DNA of 64,000 bases. It comes from Nitrospinota bacterium. Its GTDB lineage: Bacteria > Nitrospinota_A > UBA7883 > JACRLM01. A program made the translations under genes and the position numbers. The notes under the pieces were generated by a model. It ran no database searches. It had not been told where the DNA came from and was given only the letters and a program-made list of their open reading frames with translations. The stretch's first letter is position 1. Each line of letters begins with the position of its first letter. Shown one piece after another: positions 8,443-16,966 of this stretch. Location of the stretch: contig JACQXA010000003.1 of NCBI GenBank assembly GCA_016208975.1, forward strand, positions 62,001 through 126,000, given 5' to 3'.

Positions 8443-9525
8443 ATGAACTCCAAACTGATCCTGATGGCCATGAGCGGGGGTGTGGACAGTTCCGTCACCG
8501 CCGCCCTGCTCAAAGACGCTGGCCATCGCCTCATCGGCGTCACCATGAAGGTGTGGGACGCTCCGGAAGAGGTGGAAAGACGCCATGGCGCCTGCTGTTC
8601 GCTGGACGACGCGGAAGACGCCCGGCGGGTGGCGGAGAGGTTGGGCATCCCCCATTACACCCTGAACACGCAGAACGAGTTCAAAGAGAAAGTGGTGGAC
8701 TATTTCGTCTCTGAATACCTCAAAGGCAGAACCCCGAACCCCTGCGTCCTGTGCAACTCCGAGGTAAAGTTCGACTACCTTTTTAAAAAAGGCGCCTCTT
8801 TCGGCGCGGAGCTGGTGGCCACGGGCCATTACGCCCGCATTGGCGAGTTCATGGGCCGCAAAGTCATCCTTAGGGGGCATGACGACACCAAAGACCAAAG
8901 CTATTTCCTGTTCTCCATCAAACCCGAAAGGCTTGACAGCATCCTGTTCCCCCTGGGCGGTTATTCAAAAACCCAGGTAAGGGCGATGGCGGATAAATAC
9001 GCGCTACCCGTGGCCCAAAAGCAGGAGAGCCAGGAGATTTGTTTTATCCCCGATAACGATTACGGAAGGTTCATCCGTAGCCTGCCCGAGGGTAAAAACA
9101 CCCCATCGGGGGATATTGTGGACGACACCGGTAAAAAGATCGGCGTCCACAAAGGCTATCCTTTCTACACCGTGGGCCAGCGGCGCGGGCTGGGTATCGG
9201 CCATTCCGAACGGCTATACGTCACCGCCATCGAACCGGAGCGGAACAGGATAGTGGTGGGCCATAAAGACTCCATATACGGCAAGGCACTGCTTGCCCGG
9301 GGGATGAACTGGTTCGTCCCGCCGCAGGAGTTGGCCGGGCTGGCGTTGACCGCCCGGATCCGCCATCAGGGCAAAGACGCGCCGGCGCAGGTTACGCCGG
9401 GCGAAAATAATTCCGCCACCGTCGAATTCGAGTCGCCGCAAATGTCCATCACCCCCGGCCAGGCGGTAGTCCTGTATCATGAAGATGCGCTGTTGGGCGG
9501 CGGATGGATCGAAAAGAAGGTGTGA
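8443..9525 (+). CDS. mnmA: tRNA-specific 2-thiouridylase MnmA
   Basis: Adds sulfur to C2 of U34 in tRNA Lys, Glu and Gln, using ATP to adenylate the base and a persulfide relay. The 360-residue length is standard. The PP-loop SGGVDSS is at 11-17. Catalytic cysteines are C101 in PNPCVLC and C200 in SQEICF, at the classical spacing of about 100 residues. The central GHDDTKDQSYFL and C-terminal beta-barrel (about 265-360) are intact. It lies 142 bp after tRNA-Met and overlaps or abuts suhB, whose ATG follows its TGA by one base. The upstream 142-bp gap shows no clear terminator, so it may share the tRNA transcript. Confidence 0.95.
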   Translation: MNSKLILMAMSGGVDSSVTAALLKDAGHRLIGVTMKVWDAPEEVERRHGACCSLDDAEDARRVAERLGIPHYTLNTQNEFKEKVVDYFVSEYLKGRTPNPCVLCNSEVKFDYLFKKGASFGAELVATGHYARIGEFMGRKVILRGHDDTKDQSYFLFSIKPERLDSILFPLGGYSKTQVRAMADKYALPVAQKQESQEICFIPDNDYGRFIRSLPEGKNTPSGDIVDDTGKKIGVHKGYPFYTVGQRRGLGIGHSERLYVTAIEPERNRIVVGHKDSIYGKALLARGMNWFVPPQELAGLALTARIRHQGKDAPAQVTPGENNSATVEFESPQMSITPGQAVVLYHEDALLGGGWIEKKV

Positions 9526-9526
9526 G

Positions 9527-10318
9527 ATGAGTTATCTGGACATAGACCTGGAACAGGCCCTCTCGGTGGCCAAACGGGCCGCCCGGGAAGCCGGAAAGAT
9601 ACAGGAAGATTACCGCTCACGCGGGTTCACCGTGGGCAAGAAGGGGGAAACCGACCTGGTGACCGAGGCGGACCTGGCCTGTGAAGAGGCCATCATCCGC
9701 GTGATACGGGAAACCTACCCGGACCACGATACCCTGGCCGAGGAAAAAGGCGGCTCCGGCGCCTCCTCCCCTTTCCGCTGGCTTATAGACCCGCTGGACG
9801 GCACCACCAACTTCGCCCACGGGTTCCCGGTTTATTGCGCCTCGGTGGCGCTAACCTATGGCGGGGAGCCGCTGGCCGGGGCGGTGTTCGACCCCACACG
9901 GAACGAAATGTTTTACGCCGCCGAGGGGCGCGGGGCCTACCTTAACGGAGACATTATAAAAGTGTCCGCCACGAACGACCTGATAAGTTCCCTGCTGGCC
10001 ACCGGGTTTCCCTATGAGATACGCGCGGTGGAGCAGAACAATATTAAACACTTCACCAATTTCGCCATGCTGTCCCAGGCGGTGCGGCGGCCCGGCGCGG
10101 CGGCCATAGACCTGTGTTATGTCGCCTGCGGCAGACTGGACGGGTTCTGGGAGTTCCATCTAAAACCGTGGGACATGGGCGCCGGAGCGTTGATAGTGGC
10201 CGAGGCGGGCGGGAAATTGTCCGCCAGCGATGGAACAAAACTGGACCTTTACCGCGCGGACATCGTAGCCAGCAACGGCCACATCCACAAGGCCATGCTT
10301 GACACGCTGGCGATGTAG
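9527..10318 (+). CDS. suhB: Inositol-1-monophosphatase family protein (SuhB-like)
   Basis: A Mg-dependent phosphatase of the IMPase superfamily that hydrolyses inositol-phosphate-like substrates; SuhB also acts on rRNA transcription in enterobacteria. 263 residues. Metal ligands are visible in AEEK (E72/E73), the diagnostic IDPLDGTTNF (D88, D91) and the C-terminal KPWDMGAGALIVAEAGG. An earlier in-frame ATG at 9479 would lie inside mnmA; I chose 9527 because AAGAAGGTG precedes it and the family begins with such a short helix. One base separates it from mnmA. The true substrate cannot be told (inositol, histidinol or fructose-bisphosphatase-like activities occur in the superfamily). Confidence 0.88.
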   Translation: MSYLDIDLEQALSVAKRAAREAGKIQEDYRSRGFTVGKKGETDLVTEADLACEEAIIRVIRETYPDHDTLAEEKGGSGASSPFRWLIDPLDGTTNFAHGFPVYCASVALTYGGEPLAGAVFDPTRNEMFYAAEGRGAYLNGDIIKVSATNDLISSLLATGFPYEIRAVEQNNIKHFTNFAMLSQAVRRPGAAAIDLCYVACGRLDGFWEFHLKPWDMGAGALIVAEAGGKLSASDGTKLDLYRADIVASNGHIHKAMLDTLAM

Positions 10319-10325
10319 ATAAACC

Positions 10326-10579
10326 GTGGCCGCCCTTCAATCGCTTCCCCGTGGTCGCTGACCACGGTTTCCCGTGCTGACAACCTGTTGAGTTACCCTG
10401 GGCGATTTGCAAATCGCCCCTACTTGACATCGCCCTACCACGGCATCCTTTCGCCACCCCGTGGCCGCCCTTCAATCGCTTCCCCGTGGTCGCCCGACCA
10501 CGGATTCCCGTACTGGCAACCCGTTGGCTTACCCTGGGCGATTAGCAAATCGCCCCTACCGGATATCGCCCGGCCACGG
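10326..10579. repeat. Two family-A composite hairpin blocks
   Basis: Block 1 (about 10340-10442) has the perfectly palindromic hairpin 2 GGGCGATTTGCAAATCGCCC and hairpin 1 with loop GCT (CCGTGGTC/GACCACGG). Block 2 (about 10476-10579) has the AGCA-loop hairpin 2 and the CC-loop hairpin 1. They fill most of the 406-bp gap between suhB and the next gene; 10580-10724 holds nothing else I can recognise. Confidence 0.75.
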
Positions 10580-10724
10580 CTCCTTTTCCCCGCCTTAACA
10601 AGGAGGGGTGGCGAAGGCGAAGCCTTTCGCCGGGGCGGTTCCCATGGATGCAACAGCGTCTTCAAATATTCGTAATATCCTCCCTCGTAAAATAATGCGA
10701 CCATATCCGGCAGGAGGCGCCATC

Positions 10725-11042
10725 ATGAAATCCTGCAAACATCTCCAGCCGCTGGTAGATGTTTTAAAACTTCGCGGCGGCCGGGTCCTGGCCCAGCACC
10801 GGAACTGGTCGGAGGACAAAGGCTATACCGGCTCGTCGCTTTATTACGACCTGGTGTTCAAACCATCCCTTAAAACCGAGGCGGGGCTTAAACCGGACAT
10901 CCGCTACCAGGTGTTCGGCATCACCGCCCAATACGCCGGGTTTTTCTGCGACCGGTGCCAAAGCATGATAGCCGGGGCAAACCCGGATTACGATCCGTCC
11001 AATCCCCCAAAGTGGACACCCTTCACCCCGGACGGCGTTTAG
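10725..11042 (+). CDS. Hypothetical protein, 105 residues
   Basis: Begins MKSCKHLQPLVDVL at an ATG with a textbook ribosome site (CAGGAGG, 7 nt away), which decides this start over one at 10608. Two cysteine sites (C4; C72 and C75 in FFCDRCQSM) suggest a metal site or disulfide. The rest is mixed alpha/beta with aromatic residues and ends in a Pro-rich tail. No signal peptide or membrane segment. I do not recognise the family. A metallo-hydrolase gene follows 48 nt later on the same strand. Confidence 0.65.
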   Translation: MKSCKHLQPLVDVLKLRGGRVLAQHRNWSEDKGYTGSSLYYDLVFKPSLKTEAGLKPDIRYQVFGITAQYAGFFCDRCQSMIAGANPDYDPSNPPKWTPFTPDGV

Positions 11043-11090
11043 CCACGCCCGCATTGGCCCTCATCCCGCCAGGGGGTGTATATTAAATTT

Positions 11091-11777
11091 ATGGCAACGA
11101 TAAAGAATCGGCTGGAAGCCAACGATGAGGGGTTAACCCAAACCCGCGCCCTGTTCCCCCAATTGATAGACGGCGAAGTGTTTTATTGCGGGTTCAACTC
11201 GCCGCTCAGCTTCGGCGCCTCGTCATACTTCGTCCGAAGGCCAGAGGGGAACGTGTTGGTGGACTCGCCCCGGTTCGAGCCGGAGCTAATCGAGAAGTTC
11301 CAGTCCATGGGCGGCATCGAATATATTTTCCTCACCCATAAAGACGACGTAGCCGAACACTCGGCTTTCGCCGCCCATTTCAAGGCGAAACGGATACTGA
11401 GCGGTTGGGACCAGCGCCGCGGGCTGGAGGATGTGGAGATACTTATAGATGGGCAGGACCCGGTGAAACTGGCGGACGACCTATTAATAATCCCCGTGCC
11501 CGGCCACACCAAAGGCAGTATGTGCCTTCTGCACAAGGGTTTCCTTTTCACCGGCGACCATCTGGCGCAAAACCCGGGCCACTCCCATCCCACCGCGTTC
11601 AACAACCATTGCTGGTATTCGTGGAGCGAGCAGATAGCCTCCATGAAACGCCTGGCGGAATACGATTTCGAGTGGATACTTCCCGGCCATTCCGGTAGCG
11701 CCCACTACACCCTGCCCGAGATGAAACAGAAAATGGCCCAGTGCATAAGCTGGATGGAGTCTGTCACCGTGCGGTAG
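11091..11777 (+). CDS. Metallo-beta-lactamase fold hydrolase
   Basis: A cytoplasmic 228-residue MBL-fold protein. The metal motif is THKDDVAEH (H83, D85/D86, H90), an H-x-D-D-x3-H variant of the classical HxHxDH in which the second His is replaced. Further ligands are H139 in PGHTKGS, D156 in TGDHLA and H200 in LPGHSGS. The replaced His marks a distinct subgroup, probably with one altered metal site. Substrate unknown. The ATG at 11091 is preferred over the GTG at 11076, since the AGGGGG ribosome-like site lies upstream of both and is too close to the GTG. Repeats follow the gene. Confidence 0.82.
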   Translation: MATIKNRLEANDEGLTQTRALFPQLIDGEVFYCGFNSPLSFGASSYFVRRPEGNVLVDSPRFEPELIEKFQSMGGIEYIFLTHKDDVAEHSAFAAHFKAKRILSGWDQRRGLEDVEILIDGQDPVKLADDLLIIPVPGHTKGSMCLLHKGFLFTGDHLAQNPGHSHPTAFNNHCWYSWSEQIASMKRLAEYDFEWILPGHSGSAHYTLPEMKQKMAQCISWMESVTVR

Positions 11778-11808
11778 CTATAGTTCCCCCCAGCGCGCCT
11801 TTATAATT

Positions 11809-11951
11809 GCTACCCCGTGGTCGCTGACCACGGACTCCCGTGCTGGCGACCCGTTGAGTTACCCTGGGCGATTTGCAAATCGCCCCTACTGGATATCGCC
11901 CTACCACGGATTCCCCACGTTTTTCGCTACCCCGTGGTCGCTGACCACGGC
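11809..11951. repeat. Family-A composite hairpin block plus extra hairpin
   Basis: Hairpin 1 with GCT loop (about 11815-11833), then GGGCGATTTGCAAATCGCCC (about 11867-11886) with its CCCTAC tail, GGATATCGCCC, and another hairpin 1 at about 11932-11950. It begins about 30 nt after the MBL gene stop. Confidence 0.75.
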
Positions 11952-12471
11952 ATCCTCCTCTTCCCCACGTTTTTCATCTTTATCATCTTTTTCAAATCCC
12001 TCAAGTCCTTCAAATCCTCCAAATTCTCCTTTTCCTCCACCTTCGATTAACCTTCGCAAACATAGCGGCTAGACTGCGTTCCGTGGCTGGCTGTGGCTGG
12101 CCGGGCGGCGGGCCTTGGGAACCCGATGACGGGTTTATTAAACCCTCGGCCAACGCGGGGTCTTCCAAACCCCGCCGCCGGTATTTGGCGGGGGCTGGCC
12201 CCTATAAAGGACCGGCCCCGCCACAAACGTAACGAAGGAGGCTGAAGTGATTACGCGATGGATGGAACGGCTCCCGGGCGTCCCCCTCTCCGGAACGGTT
12301 ACCCCCAACCTTGCCGGATCCCGCCTTACTGGGTTCCCACCCGCCCCGTTCAACATTCGGGGCATGGCCCGGCGAACGGGAGCCGTCCCTTCCACCGCGT
12401 ATCCTCAACCCCATCTTTTTCCCGGGGGCGCGTTAGTCGGGCTCTCAAACCGTTTTTCGCCACCTTCGCCA

Positions 12472-12576
12472 CGTCATCCCGGGCGTAGCGCAGGCGAAGA
12501 CCCGGGATCATGGCCTGTCAGCGCCATGCTTGAGGCCGTGGCCCCGGTTCGCGCTCCGCTTGGCCGGGGTGACAGC
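12472..12576. repeat. Family-B hairpin repeat pair next to the phage-like module
   Basis: CGTCATCCCGGGCG...ACCCGGGATCATGG (12472-12512) followed by GGCCCCGGTTCGCGC...TTGGCCGGGGTGAC (about 12540-12572). Same two-part arrangement as 590-716. It ends about 40 bp before the first gene of the Mu-like module. Confidence 0.7.
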
Positions 12577-12614
12577 TCTTTTACCGCGCTTTTATGCGCC
12601 ATTCCAGCGTGACC

Positions 12615-13085
12615 ATGGAAAATTACGTTTTGTCCGACAACCGTTTCCTTCTGGCCGTCATCGGCGTCGGCTGGTCGGCTTTGCTGGCCCTGCTTCGCCG
12701 CGCCATCGCCCAGGTGGAGGGGAAGATAGACGACAACGCCAGATCCGTGGCGGAGCTGAAAAGCCAGATGGGCGCCAGCATGGGCGAAACCAAGTACCGC
12801 ATCGAGCGGAGCCTGCGCGACCTGCTGGACGATTACCGCGCCGAGCTAAAAGACCTCTCCAACCGCATGGATACGGCCATGGAGGCCCGCCGCGCCGAAT
12901 TGGAAAGAATCTCCCGCCACCAGGCCGCCAGCGACTCCGCCACCAGAAAAGCGCTGGAAGAGCGCATCGAAAACGAGCGGCGCCATCTGGTCACCCGTCA
13001 CGAGTTCAACCTGCTGGCCGCTAACCTTCAGGGGATGGTGGAAGCCATATACAACCACGTCATTTCTCATGGAGTCAAAAACTGA
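12615..13085 (+). CDS. Mu gp25-like (DUF2730-type) membrane-anchored coiled-coil protein
   Basis: 156 residues from ATG 12615 (an ATG at 12594 would add seven residues; neither has a ribosome site). One transmembrane helix near the N-terminus (FLLAVIGVGWSALLALL) is followed by a long charged coiled coil up to about residue 125. Size, topology and position, first in the module and three genes ahead of terminase, fit Mu gp25/DUF2730. Function is unknown even in Mu. Its TGA overlaps the ATG of the next gene (TGATG), so translation is coupled. Confidence 0.6.
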   Translation: MENYVLSDNRFLLAVIGVGWSALLALLRRAIAQVEGKIDDNARSVAELKSQMGASMGETKYRIERSLRDLLDDYRAELKDLSNRMDTAMEARRAELERISRHQAASDSATRKALEERIENERRHLVTRHEFNLLAANLQGMVEAIYNHVISHGVKN

Positions 13086-13684
13086 TGGCCCAGCCAAGAC
13101 AGACAGACAAAATTCGCGCCCTGCGAAGGCTCTCCCTCCAGCTTCTGGCGGGGCTATACCTCTTCCCGCAGGCAGACCGGGCCATAGCCGGCGCCCTTCG
13201 AAAACGCTTCCCGGACATGGACGCCAAATCCGTCCGGGACTGCCTTTCATACCTCGCCAAGAAAGGTTACGTTTCCATCACCCGCTTGGGCGACGGGGCG
13301 CTCTCCGCGCAGATAACCCCCGCCGGGATAGACATAGTGGACGGCGCCATGGAAGACGACGGCGTGCTTCCCGGCAGGGCAGACCTTTCGGCCCTCACCG
13401 CCAAGAAGTCCATCCGCCAGGCCCTGCTCAACTATTGCCGCCAGTTCCCGGAATCCTTCAACGGCGACGACGAAATGGGCATGACCCTGGCCGACCAGGG
13501 CATGGAGCGCGTATTGATAGACCAGGTGCGGTTCCACATCTGGTACTTGTCGGGAAAAGGTTTTCTGGACCTGAGGTCGCAACCCGTGAACGGCGACGTG
13601 GTCTATCTGGCCCGCATCACCGCGCTGGGGATGGACGTGGCCGACGGCATAGCCGCAGACCCCGGAGTTACCGGCCATGAGTAA
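13085..13684 (+). CDS. Mu gp26-like winged-helix phage protein, duplicated domain
   Basis: 199 residues with two similar halves, each a winged-helix-like unit ending in a beta wing and the phrase (I/A)TPAGIDIVDG (about 75-85) or ITALGMDVADG (about 178-188). Mu gp26-like proteins are about half this length, so this looks like a tandem duplication or fusion. The likely role is DNA or protein binding close to packaging; that is inference from position between gp25-like and gp27-like genes. Starts in the TGATG overlap and itself overlaps the next gene by 8 nt. Confidence 0.55.
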   Translation: MAQPRQTDKIRALRRLSLQLLAGLYLFPQADRAIAGALRKRFPDMDAKSVRDCLSYLAKKGYVSITRLGDGALSAQITPAGIDIVDGAMEDDGVLPGRADLSALTAKKSIRQALLNYCRQFPESFNGDDEMGMTLADQGMERVLIDQVRFHIWYLSGKGFLDLRSQPVNGDVVYLARITALGMDVADGIAADPGVTGHE

Positions 13685-14261
13685 CACTTCTATTACCCTC
13701 CGCGCCGTTCCGGACGACATGGAGACCCAGGCCATGGAGCTGAAGCGCCACTTCAAACAGGAAGGCGCCAGGCTCATCCGCGAGTTTCTGGAGCGGGCCA
13801 AAACCGGTAGCGACGTGGAAGACATGGCCGCCCTGCTGGAGCTGGCCATATACCGCGACCTCCTGCGCAGATACGCCGACGACGACAAGGCGCTGGAACG
13901 CATCTCCATGGAACAGCTGTTGAAACTGGATATTTATTACCGCAGGGCCAGGTTGCAGGCCCGGCGCGAGGAGAGCCGGAGCAAAGACAGCGCGGCCATT
14001 AAAAAAACCGCCGCCCGCCTGTGCGTGAAGATCCTCGCCAAGGTGGAGGAGATGTCCGGCGAAGAGGACCAGGAGAAGATCCGCGCCCTGCGCGCACCGC
14101 TTCTAAGCTGGGCCGGGGCGGAGTTCGACAGGGAATCTATCGAGGAAATGGAAAGGGAGAACGATGGAATCGAACGGTTATCGGCGGCCATGCTCAACGG
14201 CGCCGGGGATTGTGGCGAGGAGCGGGCCGGAAATGGAAAAGCTGTTGGGCTGGCTGGCTGA
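13677..14261 (+). CDS. Putative terminase small subunit (Mu gp27 position)
   Basis: 194 residues, strongly helical and charged. It sits directly upstream of, and overlaps by about 98 nt, the terminase large-subunit gene, where Mu encodes gp27 (DUF3486). The N-terminal 60 residues begin SITLRAVPDDMETQAMELKRHF, with helices that could form an HTH. I assign the role by position and size rather than by a recognised motif. The long overlap with the next gene is unusual; if terminase starts at 14233 the overlap is 29 nt. Confidence 0.55.
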   Translation: MSNTSITLRAVPDDMETQAMELKRHFKQEGARLIREFLERAKTGSDVEDMAALLELAIYRDLLRRYADDDKALERISMEQLLKLDIYYRRARLQARREESRSKDSAAIKKTAARLCVKILAKVEEMSGEEDQEKIRALRAPLLSWAGAEFDRESIEEMERENDGIERLSAAMLNGAGDCGEERAGNGKAVGLAG

Positions 14262-15693
14262 TCCCGCCAATTTCGCCGAGGGGCTTATGGGCGCCAACGG
14301 CCAGGCGGTAAAGCTGGACCCGTGGCAGAAAAGCTACCTGCGCAACCCGGCCAAGCTTGTGTGCCTCCTTAAAAGCCGCCGGGTGGGAGGCTCCTGGATA
14401 ATGGCCATGAAATTTTTCATCCGCTCCCAGACCCGGGGGCGCTACTCCGGCGTGTTCGTAAGCATGAACCGGGAAGAGGCGCGGGGAAAAATAGATTACG
14501 TGGACGAGTTGCACGACTCCCTTCCGCTCCGCTGGCGGTTAAAACGCGTCCGCCGGAGCAAGGACGAGATAGCCTTTGTAAACTCCAACGGCCGCCGCGC
14601 CGTCTTGCGTTCCCTCGCCGCAAAGGCCCCGCGTGGCCGGGGCGGCGACGTGGGCATCTCCGAGCTTCCCCATTGCTGGAACTCCCAGGCCATATACGAA
14701 GGCGCCCTGCACGTCACCGCGCGGAATATGGATGACATCTTGACCATCGAGTCCACCCCCCTGGGCAAGGGGGGCGTGTTTCACGACGTTTGCCGGGGTG
14801 TTTATCCGGGCTTCGTCCGTTACGAAACGCCATGGTGGCTCTGCTCGGCGCTGTGCGTGGGCGTGGCGGAGGCCGCCCAAAACGCCCCGTCTATGGATAC
14901 CGGCGCCCGGGTGGCCAAGTACGGCTCCGCCAGTTTGAAAACCATTTTCGCCTCCATGCCCCTGCGGGCCTTCCAGCAGGAGTCGGAGCTCGAGTTTTGC
15001 GACATCGAGAACGCCGCATTCCCCATGAACGTCATCATCGCCTGCGCCGAGGCGGATTTCGCCGAAGACCCCGGCGCGCATTTGGTGTTCCGCAAGGTGG
15101 CCCGCGTCCCTTCGGATACGGATTGGGAATGGCTCCGCCGCAACCGCAAGGGAAGGCTTTTCGCCGGGTTCGACCCGGGCAGGAAAAAAGACCAGGCCGC
15201 CATGGTGATACTGGACTTCCACGCGGGAAGGTTTGAAACCCGCATGACCGTATCCATGCGGGATACTCCTTTTGCCCGGCAACGGAGCGCTTTGGAAACG
15301 GTCCTTTCCCTCGGTTGCGCCGGACTGCGGATGGACTCCACCGGCATCGGCATGGACATGGCCGAGCGGCTCCAACGCGCCTATCCCGGCGTGGCCGAAG
15401 GCGTAACGTTCACCCTCCAGTCCAAATCCCGCCTGGTGGCCGGGGCCTACAACGCCTTCGCCGACCGCAGGATAAAGATCCCAGCCGACCGGGAACTGAT
15501 GGCGGAGATAGGCTCCATCCGCGAGATAGTCACCGGGTCCGGCGCCACCATTTATCAGCCCGAAGGGGGCGAGGCCCATCACGCCGACTTGGCCTGGAGC
15601 CTGTTCCTGGCGCTGGACGCCGCCCGGCGTGAAGACCGGCCCGCCACGTCGGATTATGTCTCCGTGTCACGGCGGCGCGGGGCTCTGGTTTAA
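14164..15693 (+). CDS. Terminase large subunit, Mu gp28-like
   Basis: The packaging motor: an N-terminal ATPase and a C-terminal RNase-H-like headful nuclease. 509 residues. DPWQKSYLRNP (52-62) is the adenine-binding Q-motif region. SRRVGGSW (71-78) occupies the Walker A position in a degenerate form typical of Mu-like terminases. GFDPGRKKDQAAMVI carries the first nuclease acid (D337), and MDSTGIGMDMAERL follows for the second. The start at 14164 has GGGAGA 5 nt upstream; ATG 14233 is an alternative. All motifs appear intact, so packaging activity may be retained. Confidence 0.88.
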   Translation: MESNGYRRPCSTAPGIVARSGPEMEKLLGWLADPANFAEGLMGANGQAVKLDPWQKSYLRNPAKLVCLLKSRRVGGSWIMAMKFFIRSQTRGRYSGVFVSMNREEARGKIDYVDELHDSLPLRWRLKRVRRSKDEIAFVNSNGRRAVLRSLAAKAPRGRGGDVGISELPHCWNSQAIYEGALHVTARNMDDILTIESTPLGKGGVFHDVCRGVYPGFVRYETPWWLCSALCVGVAEAAQNAPSMDTGARVAKYGSASLKTIFASMPLRAFQQESELEFCDIENAAFPMNVIIACAEADFAEDPGAHLVFRKVARVPSDTDWEWLRRNRKGRLFAGFDPGRKKDQAAMVILDFHAGRFETRMTVSMRDTPFARQRSALETVLSLGCAGLRMDSTGIGMDMAERLQRAYPGVAEGVTFTLQSKSRLVAGAYNAFADRRIKIPADRELMAEIGSIREIVTGSGATIYQPEGGEAHHADLAWSLFLALDAARREDRPATSDYVSVSRRRGALV

Positions 15694-15723
15694 CAAATGA
15701 AAGCAACAATGGAGAAAGCCGCG

Positions 15724-16965
15724 ATGACACGAAAGCCTGTCCCGCGAAAAGGGGAGATAATCCCCACCCGGCCTCTCACCTTCTACGCCGGGCTCGCCCC
15801 CCGCGCCCTTACGCCCGGCTCCCTCACGGCGGTGTTGAACGGGCTGGACGCGGGTGATGTGGCCGAGGCCATGGCCCTGTTCGATGAAATGGGCGAGAAA
15901 GACCTGCACTTGGGCGCCGTATCCCAAACCCGCGCCCTCGCCGTTATCTCCAAGGACCGTGACGTGGCCCCCGCTTCTTCCTCCGCCGGAGATGAAAAGA
16001 TAGCCGCCTTCGTGCGGGAGGTTTTCGAAAACCTGCCCCGCAAACAGTCTCTGCTGGCGTCACTGATGTCGGCCTTCAGCCACGGGTTTTCCATGGCGGA
16101 AATGATCTGGGACGTGTCCGGGGGTCAGGCCGTTGTCACCGAGATAGCCCCCCGGCCTCAAAAGCTGTTCACCTTCGTGGATTATGAAGACCCAGCGCGC
16201 CTGCTGGATTTCCCGAATTACCTGGATCCCCATAACCGCGCGGGTATAAAACTGCCCCGCGACAAGTTCATCTTCCACAAAACCGCCCACGGGCCGGGGG
16301 ACGTTTTGAAATCCGGGCTCTATCGCGGCATCGCCTGGTATTACCTGTTCACCAACTATACCGTGAAAGACTGGCTGTCGTTCATGGACATATACGGCAT
16401 CCCCCTGCGGCTGGGCAAATACCGCCCCACCGCCGATGAACAGGCCCGCTCCACGCTCAAAGACGCCGTGGCCAATCTGGGCTCCGACGCGGCCGCGGTC
16501 ATCTCCGACGACACCACCATAGAGTTCATCCAGTCCGCCGTCTCCGGAAACAGCGCCCTGTATATGGACGCGGTGGAGTTCTTCAACCGGCTTAAATCCA
16601 AGCGCGTGCTGGGGCAAACATTGACCACCGAGGTTTCCGGTGGCTCCGGCGGGGCCTACGCCCTGGGCAAGGTGCACGACCTTGTGCGGCAGGACATCCT
16701 GGCCTTCGACTGCAAAGCGCTGGACGAAACCCTCACCCACGATTTCGTCCGCCCCCTGGTGGACGTAAATTTCGGCCCTCGCGCCAGATATCCGCGCGTC
16801 GTCACCCGCCTCACCCGCGCCGGGGAGTCGGAGGAAAAACTGGCGCAGTTGAAAACCCTCATAGAACTGGGCGCCCAGGTTCCCGCCCGGGTGGCGGCGG
16901 AGATAACCGGCGTGCCGCTCATCGGGGATATGGACTCGCCCCTCTCTCCCAAAGGAGGCAATTGA
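15724..16965 (+). CDS. Portal protein, Mu gp29-like (DUF935)
   Basis: Forms the dodecameric portal at the capsid vertex. 413 residues from ATG 15724, which has GGAG 9 nt upstream; ATGs at 15697 and 15709 are possible earlier starts. Family features include ALFDEMGEKDLHLGAVSQTRALAV near the start, SAFSHGFSMAEMIWDV, GIAWYYLFTNYTVKDWLSFMDIYGIPLRLGKY, and a C-terminal clip/wing region with LTHDFVRPLVDVNFG. It lies directly between terminase and the protease/scaffold gene; the Mu gp30 (F, minor head) gene that normally follows is missing here. Confidence 0.88.
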   Translation: MTRKPVPRKGEIIPTRPLTFYAGLAPRALTPGSLTAVLNGLDAGDVAEAMALFDEMGEKDLHLGAVSQTRALAVISKDRDVAPASSSAGDEKIAAFVREVFENLPRKQSLLASLMSAFSHGFSMAEMIWDVSGGQAVVTEIAPRPQKLFTFVDYEDPARLLDFPNYLDPHNRAGIKLPRDKFIFHKTAHGPGDVLKSGLYRGIAWYYLFTNYTVKDWLSFMDIYGIPLRLGKYRPTADEQARSTLKDAVANLGSDAAAVISDDTTIEFIQSAVSGNSALYMDAVEFFNRLKSKRVLGQTLTTEVSGGSGGAYALGKVHDLVRQDILAFDCKALDETLTHDFVRPLVDVNFGPRARYPRVVTRLTRAGESEEKLAQLKTLIELGAQVPARVAAEITGVPLIGDMDSPLSPKGGN

Positions 16966-16966
16966 A

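Larger units (their letters stand above)
11778..12614. other. 837-bp repeat-rich gap at the left border of the phage-like module
   Basis: In order: a family-A composite block (11809-11951), a pyrimidine-rich stretch (11955-12047), GC-rich imperfect palindromes (about 12090-12225), a strong AAGGAGG ribosome-like site at 12235-12241 followed by GTG 12247, and a family-B hairpin pair (12472-12576). The frame opened at 12247 is Pro/Arg rich and its last 45 codons are family-B repeat, so I read it as a remnant, not a gene. No attachment site or integrase is seen. Confidence 0.5.

Noticed and set aside
8257-8898. Minus-strand frame over tRNA-Met and mnmA
   Set aside because: Antisense of two well-supported genes, no motif.
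12247-12612. 121-codon frame with a good ribosome site as a protein gene
   Set aside because: Its composition is repeat-like and its last third is a family-B hairpin repeat; kept only as a possible remnant.
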